Positions 1 through 5,380 of a stretch of DNA of 7,377 nt are shown here, piece after piece. The DNA comes from an uncultured bacterium. Its GTDB lineage: Bacteria > Bacillota > Clostridia > Oscillospirales > Oscillospiraceae. The notes beneath the pieces are model-generated. The model made no database searches. It was not told where the DNA came from and saw only the letters and a program-made list of their open reading frames with translations. A program made the translations under genes and the position numbers. Where the stretch lies: the NCBI GenBank assembly GCA_905214155.1, contig CAJMLC010000096.1:1-7377 (forward strand), given 5' to 3'. Every line of letters starts with the position of its first letter. The first letter of the stretch is position 1.

Positions 1-2
1 AC

Positions 3-119
3 CAGATCCTCCGCGTCAACATGGCGAACATCCGCCGCAAGATCGAAAAAAATCCGGCCCAGCCGGAGTACATCTTCACCGAGACCGGCATCGGCTATCG
101 CATGACCGAGGGCGATTGA
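3..119 (+). CDS. kdpE: KdpE-like response regulator, C-terminal end (partial)
   Basis: This is the last 38 codons of an OmpR/PhoB-type winged-helix response regulator; the 5' part lies outside the window. The visible peptide includes LRVNMANIRRKIEKNP and then YIFTETGIGYRM, ending in TGA. This is the recognition helix followed by the C-terminal beta-hairpin wing of the DNA-binding domain. The pattern LR..M..(I/L)R.K(I/L)E..P..P.YI.TE.GIGYR is the form typical of KdpE, which with the sensor kinase KdpD controls the KdpFABC high-affinity potassium ATPase. Many OmpR-family regulators end in a similar wing, so the family is certain and the KdpE assignment is likely rather than proven. A kdpD or kdp gene would be expected just upstream. 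No kdp structural gene follows: the next 400 bp are non-coding. The receiver domain and phospho-acceptor Asp cannot be checked here. Confidence 0.8.
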   Translation, partial: QILRVNMANIRRKIEKNPAQPEYIFTETGIGYRMTEGD

Positions 120-139
120 TTCGCCGTACATCTTTGAAT

Positions 140-166
140 GTAGGGGCGGACGACCCTGTCCGCCCG
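140..166 (+). repeat. Dispersed palindromic repeat, copy 1
   Basis: The element begins GTAGG and then has a perfect 8-bp inverted repeat, GGGCGGAC (144-151) and GTCCGCCC (158-165), around the loop GACCCT. Two related copies lie near 5340 and 5390. It starts 20 nt after the kdpE stop and could fold in the RNA, but no T-run follows. It is therefore better called a REP-like intergenic repeat than a standard terminator. Confidence 0.75.
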
Positions 167-179
167 ATTTGCGCCCCCA

Positions 180-214
180 TTCTTTTCTTTCTCTTTTATA
201 GAGAAAGAAAAGAA
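180..214. repeat. Perfect 14-bp AT-rich inverted repeat
   Basis: TTCTTTTCTTTCTC (180-193) pairs perfectly with GAGAAAGAAAAGAA (201-214) around a 7-nt loop, TTTTATA. One arm is pure pyrimidine and the other pure purine. It lies about 60 nt after the kdpE stop. It could act as a transcript-end structure, but the stem is A/T-rich and no U-run follows, so a standard intrinsic terminator is not clear. Confidence 0.7.
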
Positions 215-328
215 CCGCCGCGCCCGGTGAAGAAAAGGAAAGAGAAGCCCCGAAACCGGAAGTGCATACCGTGCCGCCATCATGTAACAGCTCACGTACC
301 CGGTCTTGTTTGCCCGCCCCAAATCACC

Positions 329-363
329 CCAAACTGTGACCCAGCGCAGCGGTCACAGTTTGG
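329..363. repeat. Perfect 13-bp inverted repeat with 9-nt loop
   Basis: CCAAACTGTGACC (329-341) and GGTCACAGTTTGG (351-363) are exact reverse complements around the loop CAGCGCAGC. There is no T-run on either side, so it is not a normal terminator. It resembles intergenic repeat hairpins more than an operator, because the nearest gene start is far away. Confidence 0.65.
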
Positions 364-391
364 AAAGGAAGAAGGAGCCAGCGGATATGGA

Positions 392-414
392 GCTTTCGCC
401 GCCTCGGCGGAAGC
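392..414. repeat. 10-bp hairpin with one G-T wobble
   Basis: GCTTTCGCCG (392-401) and CGGCGGAAGC (405-414) form a stem around CCT with a single T-G wobble pair. It is the fourth stem-loop in the intergenic stretch. No function is evident. Confidence 0.45.
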
Positions 415-496
415 GGAATGCATCTGGCTTCTTCTGACGCCGCGCCGCACGCTATCTTGATGATGGCGGGCAGACGGCTGCCTACGAATACAGAAC

Positions 497-524
497 CCCC
501 CGCGGCCTGTTCGGGCCGCGGGGG
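497..524 (-). terminator. Terminator hairpin of the leftward operon
   Basis: CCCCCGCGGCC (497-507) and GGCCGCGGGGG (514-524) form a perfect 11-bp GC stem with a 6-nt loop. On the minus strand the hairpin starts 7 nt after the acetyltransferase stop and is followed by a moderately T-rich tail (TTCTGTATTC). Position and stem strength support termination of the leftward operon. The tail is weaker than ideal. Confidence 0.7.
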
Positions 525-531
525 CATTTGC

Positions 532-1119
532 TTATTTTGCGAACCGCGCATTGATCGCCTGCCCGCACACATGGAGCACCTCATCTGCGCCGACCTCGCC
601 GATCGGCCGCAGGGGCTGCGGCGCGCCGTCGTGCGGGGCGATCTCCCGCTCGAACCATGTGACATCGTGCCATTCGCCGTTCTTCCATCCCGCGTCGCGG
701 AACCGCGCCGCCACGTGGAAGCCCATCGCCTGGTGCAGCGCTTCGCTCGGCGGATTCGGGCTGGTGACGACGCCGTAGACGGTCTTCACGCCCTGCCGAC
801 GCAGCAGCTCCATCAGCGCTTCGTAGAGCAGCCGGCCGAGCCCGTGCCCGACGTAGGCCTTTGCGATGTAGATCGAAAGCTCCGCGTTCCAGCCGTAGGC
901 CGCGCGCTCCTGCGCGCGGTGCGCGTAGGCGTAGGCCGCCGGGACGTCGCCGTCGAAGAGCGCCAGATAGGGATACTCCGCCGAGATGTCCGCGATGCGC
1001 GCGGCAAATTCGGCCTCGCTCGGGAGCGCGTATTCAAAGGTGATCGAGGTGTTGATGCACTCGTCGTAGATGCGGAGCAGCGCTCCTGCGTCGGACGGAA
1101 CGGCAAAACGAAGCTGCAT
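532..1119 (-). CDS. GNAT N-acetyltransferase, phosphinothricin acetyltransferase-like
   Basis: This 195-residue protein matches the phosphinothricin/methionine sulfoximine acetyltransferase branch of the GNAT fold, which moves acetyl from acetyl-CoA to the amine of a small molecule. The N-terminal segment IYDECINTSITFEY (17-30) matches the family's IYN..V..S..TFE signature. AELSIYIA (79-86) holds the glutamate (E80) that corresponds to the usual general-base position. AYVGHGLGRLLYEAL (88-102) is the acetyl-CoA pyrophosphate loop. NPPSEALHQAMGF (122-134) is the family's C-terminal motif. I chose ATG 1119, because an upstream extension would be an Arg/Asp-rich peptide antisense-like inside the lipid kinase gene. 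The start sits 14 nt after that gene's stop, with an imperfect purine-rich site (AGAAAGAAG) that overlaps the stop. About 35 residues follow the fold after WFEREI (155-160), longer than the usual family end. The substrate cannot be told from sequence. It is the last gene of the operon. Confidence 0.88.
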   Translation of the reverse strand: MQLRFAVPSDAGALLRIYDECINTSITFEYALPSEAEFAARIADISAEYPYLALFDGDVPAAYAYAHRAQERAAYGWNAELSIYIAKAYVGHGLGRLLYEALMELLRRQGVKTVYGVVTSPNPPSEALHQAMGFHVAARFRDAGWKNGEWHDVTWFEREIAPHDGAPQPLRPIGEVGADEVLHVCGQAINARFAK

Positions 1120-1133
1120 AACGGTTCTTCTTT

Positions 1134-2036
1134 CTATCGCGGCACGATCATTTCGATCGCGCGGTTGTGATTCTGGATCGTGACGTCTGTCACGCTCCCG
1201 CCGAACTCGCCGTCCAGCGTCCATGCGACAGGATCGTCAAATTCAAAGCGGATGGCGCTGGTCTGCGCGGTGATGAAATAGTTCTCGTCGGAGAAGTCCA
1301 TCCGCAGCAGCTTCGCCGCCACGGCGCTGAAATCCGCGAGATTTTTGATGTCGCGGATCAGCACGACCTCGTAGAGCCCGTCGTTCATGCTGATCCCGAA
1401 CTCGCCGACGGCCCGCGTCGCCTTGAAGCCGCCGACCGACGTCGTGCTGCACACGAGGCCGTCGATGATGTTGTCCTCCACGGTTTTTCCGTCCCAGCTG
1501 ACGCGGGCGTGGACTGGATGGACCTCGCCCAGCGCCTGTACGCCGTTGAAGAAATACGCCATCCGGCCCCAGATGCGCTTATCGACCTGCGGCGTCTGAT
1601 ACGGCACATTCGTAAACAGGCCGAATGCCGCGACATAGTCGAACCAGCGGCTCTCGCCGAACGCACCGATGTCGATGGCAAACGGCTTGCCGTGGACGAT
1701 GTCCTGCGCGGCGACGACCGGGTCGCGCGAGAGGCCGAGCGACGAGGCCACATCGTTGACCGTCCCGCCCGGGATATAGCCGAGCGGGGGCCGGTGCTCC
1801 AGCTGCATCAGGCCGCTCGTCGCCTCGTTGAGCGTCCCGTCGCCGCCGGTGCAGACGATGAGGTCATAGTCCGCGCCGCGCTCCATGATCTGGCGCGTGA
1901 GGTCGCGCGGCCCGGCGGTCGGGTGAACCGTGACCTCATAGCCGCCGGCGGTGAAGATCTGAATGACCTGCATGAGGCTGTTCCGGATCTCGGTGTGCCC
2001 GGCGTTCGGGTTGACGAAAAACAGAAGTCGCTTCAT
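1134..2036 (-). CDS. dagK: Diacylglycerol kinase-like lipid kinase (DagK/YegS family)
   Basis: This 300-residue cytosolic lipid kinase has the usual length of the DgkB/YegS family. The family phosphorylates diacylglycerol or a related lipid with ATP, which recycles the diacylglycerol released by lipoteichoic acid synthesis. In order it shows FFVNPNAG (6-13), the nucleotide-site opening; CTGGDGTLNEA (62-72), the catalytic-domain signature; PGGTVNDVA (89-97); the second-domain motif MNDGLYEV (217-224); and LDGE (274-277), whose final Glu matches the family's catalytic or metal-site residue. All key motifs are intact. The start ATG at 2036 has a strong site, AAGGAGAG (2045-2052), 8 nt upstream. 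The gene begins 19 nt after the foldase stop and ends 14 nt before the acetyltransferase start, so the three are very likely cotranscribed. The exact lipid substrate (diacylglycerol or another lipid) is inferred from the family. Confidence 0.92.
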   Translation of the reverse strand: MKRLLFFVNPNAGHTEIRNSLMQVIQIFTAGGYEVTVHPTAGPRDLTRQIMERGADYDLIVCTGGDGTLNEATSGLMQLEHRPPLGYIPGGTVNDVASSLGLSRDPVVAAQDIVHGKPFAIDIGAFGESRWFDYVAAFGLFTNVPYQTPQVDKRIWGRMAYFFNGVQALGEVHPVHARVSWDGKTVEDNIIDGLVCSTTSVGGFKATRAVGEFGISMNDGLYEVVLIRDIKNLADFSAVAAKLLRMDFSDENYFITAQTSAIRFEFDDPVAWTLDGEFGGSVTDVTIQNHNRAIEMIVPR

Positions 2037-2044
2037 CGTGTCTG

Positions 2045-2052
2045 CTCTCCTT
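2045..2052 (-). promoter_or_regulatory. Strong ribosome binding site of the lipid kinase
   Basis: AAGGAGAG on the minus strand lies 8 nt before the ATG at 2036 and inside the 19-nt gap after the foldase stop. It fixes the lipid kinase start and supports polycistronic translation. Confidence 0.8.
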
Positions 2053-2055
2053 ATG

Positions 2056-3636
2056 TTACTGTGCGGCCTCTTCGCCGTTCAGCGCGCTCAGCGTGTCCAC
2101 CAGCGCCGCCTGATCGACATAGGAGACGAAGGCATACTTCGCCGTGATCTCGTCCTGGATCTTCACGGCCAGATCGCTCAGATAGTCCTCCTTCGCGGTC
2201 TGGAACCAGTAGATCTCATCGCCCGCGCCGACGAAGAACATGATGTGATAGCCGTAGTCGGTCTTTACGATGCCGTAATCGCCGGGCTGACGGCCATCGG
2301 CGAAGCACCAGTCGTTGAACGTCTCGACCATCTGGCCGGGATACACGTCCTCATAGAGTCCGCCGTTCGTGTTGCTGCCGGGGTCGGAGGAGTTTTCGTT
2401 CGCCATGTTGGCGAAGGATTCCTCGGTCGCGTCGCCCGCGAGCCACTGGTCGAGGATGTCGTTCGCGGTCTGCTCCGCGGCGGCCCACGCCTCGTCCGAG
2501 ATCGTGCCGTCCTCGGCGGCTTCCGGCTCGATGAGGATGTGGCGGACATTCACCATCGGCTTATCGAGCTTTTCCACGCCGCTTTCTGCGTAAGTCTCTG
2601 CATTGTCATCATAATACTGGCTGATCTCGGCGTCGGTCGGCTGCTCCGCGTCGACGAGCGAGTTGAGGTATTCCGTGCCGAGCAGCGCACGGCGCAGGAA
2701 CTCCTGATAGACCTCCACGGTCACGCTCGGGCCGAAGGAATTCTGCAAATAGGCATCGGCGCTCTCAAATCCGTAGCTTTCGGCGGCAGACTGGAGGTTG
2801 TCTTTCACCTCCGCCAGCGTCTGCTCGCTCTCCGCCGAGAGCTGATAGCCGTTCTTCTCGGCCTCCTGTGCGGCGGCTGCGTGATACTGGAACATGCTCA
2901 GGCTCGCGTCGAGGAACATCTGCTGCCACGTGTTCTCCTCGTCATACATCTGCTGGTCGAGCGGGAGGCTCGTGTCCATGATGTAGCTGAGGTACATGCC
3001 GTAGGTGTTCGCGAACGAGATATACTGCTGCCAATAGTAGATCGGCAGGTCACGGTTCGTCAGCGTCACGTCGCCGCACTCGGCGACCACGCGGTCCATC
3101 ACCTCGTCGGTCAGCTCGTCTGCCGCCACGGTGTAGCTCACGCCGTTGAGCGGGATCTCGGTGCTCTCGCCGTCGCCGCTGGAGTCCAGCTTGTCGTCGG
3201 GCGTGTCCGTGGGTTCTGCCGCGTCGGTGCTGGCATCGGCTACCGTCTCCTCGGTCGTGGCGGTGTCGACGTTTTTGATCTGGCTGTCGCGCACGATCTT
3301 CACGACCAACAGCGCGATCACGATCACCAGCACGGCGATCGCGCCGCCGAGCAGCCAGCCGGTCTTCTTCTTTTCAGACTTTCCCGGTTTTTCTGCCGGG
3401 GCCTCCTGCGTCGGGGATTCCTTTGCTTCGGGAGCCGCTTCCGCGGCCTCGTCGGTCTGCGGAGCTGCCTCTTCGGCCTGCGCGGCCTCTTCAGCGGGCG
3501 CTTCCGTCTCCGGCGCGGCGGTCTCGGGAGCCGCGGTCTCGGCGGACGGGATGTCCTCCCCAGTCTGTGCCTTGCCGCACTCCGGGCAGAACTTTGCGTC
3601 CGCTTCCAGCTCCGCGCCGCAATACTTACAGTTCAT
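2056..3636 (-). CDS. Membrane-anchored parvulin-type peptidyl-prolyl isomerase with N-terminal zinc ribbon
   Basis: The protein has 526 residues. A zinc ribbon with CxxC pairs (C3, C6 and C17, C20) opens it. A low-complexity Ala/Glu/Pro linker follows (about 25-85), then a Lys/Gly-rich stop and one membrane helix (about 93-113, GWLLGGAIAVLVIVIALLVV). A Thr/Asp/Ser-rich stretch comes next, then a helical SurA/PrsA-like chaperone region (about 170-350) and a PpiC-type rotamase domain (about 362-470). The rotamase shows VRHILI (364-369), NSSDPGSNTNGG (415-426) and YGYHIMFFV (461-469). The family turns peptidyl-prolyl bonds and helps exported proteins fold. Positive charges before the helix and the ribbon's cysteines suggest an N-in topology with the foldase outside. 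There is no lipobox, unlike PrsA. C187 and C444 are the only cysteines outside the ribbon and could pair. ATG 3636 has GAGG (3645-3648) 8 nt upstream. It is the second gene of the operon. Its client proteins are unknown. Confidence 0.9.
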   Translation of the reverse strand: MNCKYCGAELEADAKFCPECGKAQTGEDIPSAETAAPETAAPETEAPAEEAAQAEEAAPQTDEAAEAAPEAKESPTQEAPAEKPGKSEKKKTGWLLGGAIAVLVIVIALLVVKIVRDSQIKNVDTATTEETVADASTDAAEPTDTPDDKLDSSGDGESTEIPLNGVSYTVAADELTDEVMDRVVAECGDVTLTNRDLPIYYWQQYISFANTYGMYLSYIMDTSLPLDQQMYDEENTWQQMFLDASLSMFQYHAAAAQEAEKNGYQLSAESEQTLAEVKDNLQSAAESYGFESADAYLQNSFGPSVTVEVYQEFLRRALLGTEYLNSLVDAEQPTDAEISQYYDDNAETYAESGVEKLDKPMVNVRHILIEPEAAEDGTISDEAWAAAEQTANDILDQWLAGDATEESFANMANENSSDPGSNTNGGLYEDVYPGQMVETFNDWCFADGRQPGDYGIVKTDYGYHIMFFVGAGDEIYWFQTAKEDYLSDLAVKIQDEITAKYAFVSYVDQAALVDTLSALNGEEAAQ

Positions 3637-3670
3637 ACTTGTTCCCTCATTTCTGATGATCTTGTGTCTT

Positions 3671-3684
3671 GGGCAGTGTTGCCC
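3671..3684 (-). other. Small hairpin between the first two operon genes
   Basis: GGGCA (3671-3675) and TGCCC (3680-3684) can pair around GTGT immediately after the stop codon of the small membrane protein gene. The stem is only 5 bp and no T-run follows, so it is unlikely to end transcription. It could slightly affect mRNA stability or readthrough into the foldase gene. Confidence 0.3.
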
Positions 3685-3938
3685 TTATTCAAACAGCCCT
3701 TCCGGCTGTGGGATCACGATGGCCTCCCGGTCGACTTCCGCCGGATACCGCTCCGTGAGCAGCAGACTGTCGTTCCAGGCCTGCTCCTCGCGCATCGCCG
3801 CAGCGGAGCACGTCCCGCGCGCTGTCCGGCGTCCGGCTTTGCGCCCAGCGGCCAAACGCGAACGCCGCCAGCACCAGACCCAGCAGCACCGCCGCCCGGA
3901 TGAGCCATCGCCGCGCTTTTTTGCTCTCCGTTGCGCAC
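3685..3938 (-). pseudogene. Small single-pass membrane protein, apparently broken by two single-base frameshifts
   Basis: No single frame gives a sensible protein, but three frames in succession do, each with strong GC third positions. A GTG start at 3938 gives V/M-RNGEQK. Dropping one base from the A6 run (3917-3922 on the complement) joins it to ARRWLIRAAVLLGLVLAAF, a clear membrane helix, continuing AFGRWAQSRTPDSARDVLR. Dropping one more base near 3795-3808 joins it to AAMREEQAWNDSLLL and a tail ending in PQPEGLFE and TAA. The 254-nt span is exactly 84 codons plus two extra bases. The reconstructed 83-residue product would have a short basic N-terminus in the cytoplasm, one helix (about 11-30) and an acidic outer tail. 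It directly follows the operon promoter and lies 48 nt before the foldase gene. I do not recognise the family. The frameshifts could be real decay, homopolymer slippage or assembly errors. Confidence 0.6.
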
Positions 3939-3967
3939 CACCCCGGCCTTCACATACTGATTCACTG

Positions 3968-3996
3968 ATTTTACCACAACCTGCGCCGATTTTCAA
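3968..3996 (-). promoter_or_regulatory. Sigma-A-type promoter of the leftward operon
   Basis: On the minus strand TTGAAA (3991-3996) and TAAAAT (3968-3973) are 17 nt apart, with TGG before the -10 making an extended -10. Transcription would start near 3961, about 22 nt before the first gene's GTG. A 13-bp palindrome, CGATT-GAA-AATCG (3987-3999), overlaps the -35. A 7-bp tandem repeat, ACTGATT (3956-3962 and 3964-3970 on the plus strand), overlaps the -10 and start site. Both are possible operator sites. Confidence 0.7.
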
Positions 3997-4080
3997 TCGC
4001 ATGGACCAGAATGGCAATTAACAAATTGTAAATCTTTTGGAGACCGCGCCCCGCCGCCCGGCAGGATGCACGCGCAGCGC

Positions 4081-4109
4081 TTGACTGCTCACAAAAAGTC
4101 CGCTAAAAT
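4081..4109 (+). promoter_or_regulatory. Sigma-A-type promoter of the ferredoxin-like gene
   Basis: TTGACT (4081-4086) and TAAAAT (4104-4109) are separated by 17 nt, so the match is close to consensus. Transcription would start near 4116, about 35 nt before the ATG. The downstream A/T-rich stretch includes the palindrome TTCGAA. The promoter is divergent from the leftward operon promoter, with the two -35 boxes about 85 nt apart, so a shared regulator could act on both. Confidence 0.75.
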
Positions 4110-4139
4110 ACAAATGTTCGAATACAAATTTGGAATCAT

Positions 4140-4144
4140 GGAGG
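4140..4144 (+). promoter_or_regulatory. Ribosome binding site of the DUF362 gene
   Basis: GGAGG lies 7 nt before the ATG at 4152 and settles the start. Confidence 0.85.
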
Positions 4145-4151
4145 CGTTGTT

Positions 4152-5270
4152 ATGAACACCAGTCAAGTATATTTCACCGACTTCCGCTGCCATCCCGGCC
4201 TGAACCAGCAGCAGAAGCTGCGCAAGCTCCTGCTGAAGGCCGGCATGGACAAGATCGATTTTCAGGATAAATTCGTCGCCATCAAGATGCACTTCGGCGA
4301 GCTCGGCAATCTGGCCTTCCTGCGGCCGAACTATGCCAAGACCGTGGCCGACCTCGTCAAGGAGCTCGGCGGCCGTCCCTTCCTGACCGACTGCAACACG
4401 CTCTACGTCGGCAGCCGCAAGCATGCGCTCGAGCATATCGATACCGCCTATACCAACGGCTTCTCCCCGTTCTCCACGGGCTGCCACGTCATCATCGCCG
4501 ACGGTCTGAAGGGCACGGATGAGGTCGAGGTCCCGGTCGAGGGCGCGCGGTACTGTCCCACGGCCAAGATCGGCCGCGCCCTGATGGACGCCGACATCGT
4601 CATCTCCCTCACCCACTTCAAGGGCCACGAGTCCACCGGCTTCGGCGGCGCGCTGAAGAACCTCGGCATGGGCGGCGGCTCCTGCGCGGGCAAGATGGAA
4701 ATGCACTCCGATGAAAAGCCCACCGTTGACCAGAGCCTCTGCGTCGGCTGCGGCGCCTGCCAGAAGATCTGCGCGCACAGCGCCCCGGTCATTGAGAACA
4801 AGAAATGCACCATCGACCATAGCCGCTGCGTCGGCTGCGGCCGCTGCGTGGACATCTGTCCCAAGGACGCTATCCAGTCGAGCTACGACGCGAAGTCTGA
4901 AATCCTGAATGCCAAGATCGCTGAATACAGCAAGGCCGTCGTCGCGGGCCGCCCGAGCTTCCATATCTCGATCGTCCGCGACATCTCCCCGAACTGCGAC
5001 TGCCACGCCGAGAACGACGCCCCCATCGTGCCGGATGTCGGCATGTTCGCCTCGTTCGATCCCGTCGCACTCGACGTCGCCTGTGCCGACGCGGTCAACC
5101 GTCAGCCCGTCCTGCCCCATTCGCAGCTTGGCGAGACGGCGCACTGCGACCATGATGACCACGACCATTTCCATGCCGTCCATCCGGACACCGACTGGCG
5201 CTCCGCCATCGCGCACGGCGTGAAGATCGGCCTCGGTAATGAGCAGTATGAGCTCATCACCGTCAAATAA
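4152..5270 (+). CDS. DUF362 protein with two 4Fe-4S ferredoxin clusters
   Basis: This 372-residue protein has the DUF362 fold interrupted by a bacterial-type double ferredoxin insert. VAIKMHFGELGN (42-53) is the family's N-terminal signature, and THFKGHESTGFGGALKNLGMG (from 154) is its central glycine-rich motif. The first cluster uses C197, C200, C203 and C207; the second uses C226, C229, C232 and C236 followed by Pro, the classic CxxCxxCxxxCP form. The first cluster has Ala instead of Pro after its last Cys. The DUF362 domain resumes at about 267 and continues through FASFDPVALDVACADAVN (299-316). There is no signal peptide, so it should be cytosolic. Proteins of this kind are thought to carry electrons, but their partners are not established. 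A loop at 331-344 is packed with His and Asp (HCDHDDHDHFHAVH). The gene has its own promoter and terminator region and is probably monocistronic. Confidence 0.93.
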   Translation: MNTSQVYFTDFRCHPGLNQQQKLRKLLLKAGMDKIDFQDKFVAIKMHFGELGNLAFLRPNYAKTVADLVKELGGRPFLTDCNTLYVGSRKHALEHIDTAYTNGFSPFSTGCHVIIADGLKGTDEVEVPVEGARYCPTAKIGRALMDADIVISLTHFKGHESTGFGGALKNLGMGGGSCAGKMEMHSDEKPTVDQSLCVGCGACQKICAHSAPVIENKKCTIDHSRCVGCGRCVDICPKDAIQSSYDAKSEILNAKIAEYSKAVVAGRPSFHISIVRDISPNCDCHAENDAPIVPDVGMFASFDPVALDVACADAVNRQPVLPHSQLGETAHCDHDDHDHFHAVHPDTDWRSAIAHGVKIGLGNEQYELITVK

Positions 5271-5279
5271 GACTGGATC

Positions 5280-5308
5280 GCCCCGCCGCGGCTTTGCCCC
5301 GGCGGGGC
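5280..5308 (+). terminator. Possible terminator after the DUF362 gene
   Basis: GCCCCGCCG (5280-5288) and CGGCGGGGC (5300-5308) form a 9-bp GC stem 10 nt after the stop codon, followed by only TTT. Position and stem fit a terminator. The short T-run makes it weak, and a better one lies at 5435-5469. Confidence 0.5.
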
Positions 5309-5328
5309 TTTCCACTGCGGCGGGGTTT

Positions 5329-5352
5329 CGGGCGGGCCATGCCCGCCCCTAC
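5329..5352 (-). repeat. Dispersed palindromic repeat, copy 2 (inverted)
   Basis: Read on the minus strand this is GTAGGGGCGGGC, ATG, then GCCCGCCC, with a perfect 8-bp stem (5330-5337 with 5341-5348). It shares the GTAGGGGCGG start with copies 1 and 3 and points towards copy 3. Confidence 0.75.
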
Positions 5353-5380
5353 AGATCCTACCGCAGTTCCGTCGGTGAAC

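Larger units (their letters stand above)
120..531. other. Gene-free intergenic stretch rich in inverted repeats
   Basis: About 410 bp lie between the kdpE stop and the stop of the leftward acetyltransferase gene, so two converging transcription units meet here. No frame in it shows a recognisable protein or a convincing start with a ribosome binding site, and the peptides are low-complexity Arg/Pro/Ser-rich. It holds five perfect or near-perfect hairpins, listed separately, and an A/G-rich purine run at about 201-250 that is unusual for this GC-rich window. It could be a degenerate or composite non-autonomous repeat element; no flanking target duplication was seen. Confidence 0.6.

Noticed and set aside
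116..460. Open frame in the intergenic stretch after kdpE
   Set aside because: It overlaps the kdpE stop, runs through several perfect hairpins and gives a low-complexity Arg/Pro/Lys peptide without family features.
418..1170. A 250-codon plus-strand open frame opposite the acetyltransferase
   Set aside because: It is Arg/Val/Asp-rich, without domains, and crosses the terminator hairpin; the acetyltransferase on the other strand is a clear GNAT protein.
1120..1224. N-terminal extension of the acetyltransferase by 35 residues
   Set aside because: The extra peptide is Arg/Asp-rich and lies inside the lipid kinase gene. The GNAT fold begins right at the MQLRF start at 1119, which also has a purine-rich site upstream.
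1167..2147. A 326-codon plus-strand open frame opposite the lipid kinase gene
   Set aside because: All the lipid kinase motifs are intact on the other strand. This frame is a composition shadow, with no ribosome binding site and no family match.
1963..3903. A 646-codon open frame on the plus strand, antisense to the foldase gene
   Set aside because: It is Leu/Arg/Val/His-rich with no recognisable domain, and the opposite strand encodes a clear zinc ribbon-TM-parvulin protein. Strong GC bias at third positions removes stop codons from the antisense frame.
3685..4017. Programmed -1 frameshift at GCA-AAA-AAG (dnaX-like slippery site) in a TTG-started frame
   Set aside because: The heptamer is in the right phase for this frame and a -1 slip does reach the membrane-helix frame. 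However, the upstream part would have to be translated from within or before the promoter, its peptide is not protein-like, and a second shift would still be needed. Two single-base insertions explain the locus better.
4015..4028. Small AT inverted repeat CAATT-AACA-AATTG between the divergent promoters
   Set aside because: The stem is only 5 bp and A/T-rich, well within chance for an intergenic region; it is not close enough to either promoter box to call it an operator.
4089..5315. A 408-codon minus-strand open frame opposite the DUF362 gene
   Set aside because: The plus strand has the Fe-S cysteine motifs, promoter and ribosome binding site. The minus frame is a repetitive Asp/Val/Ala-rich artefact.
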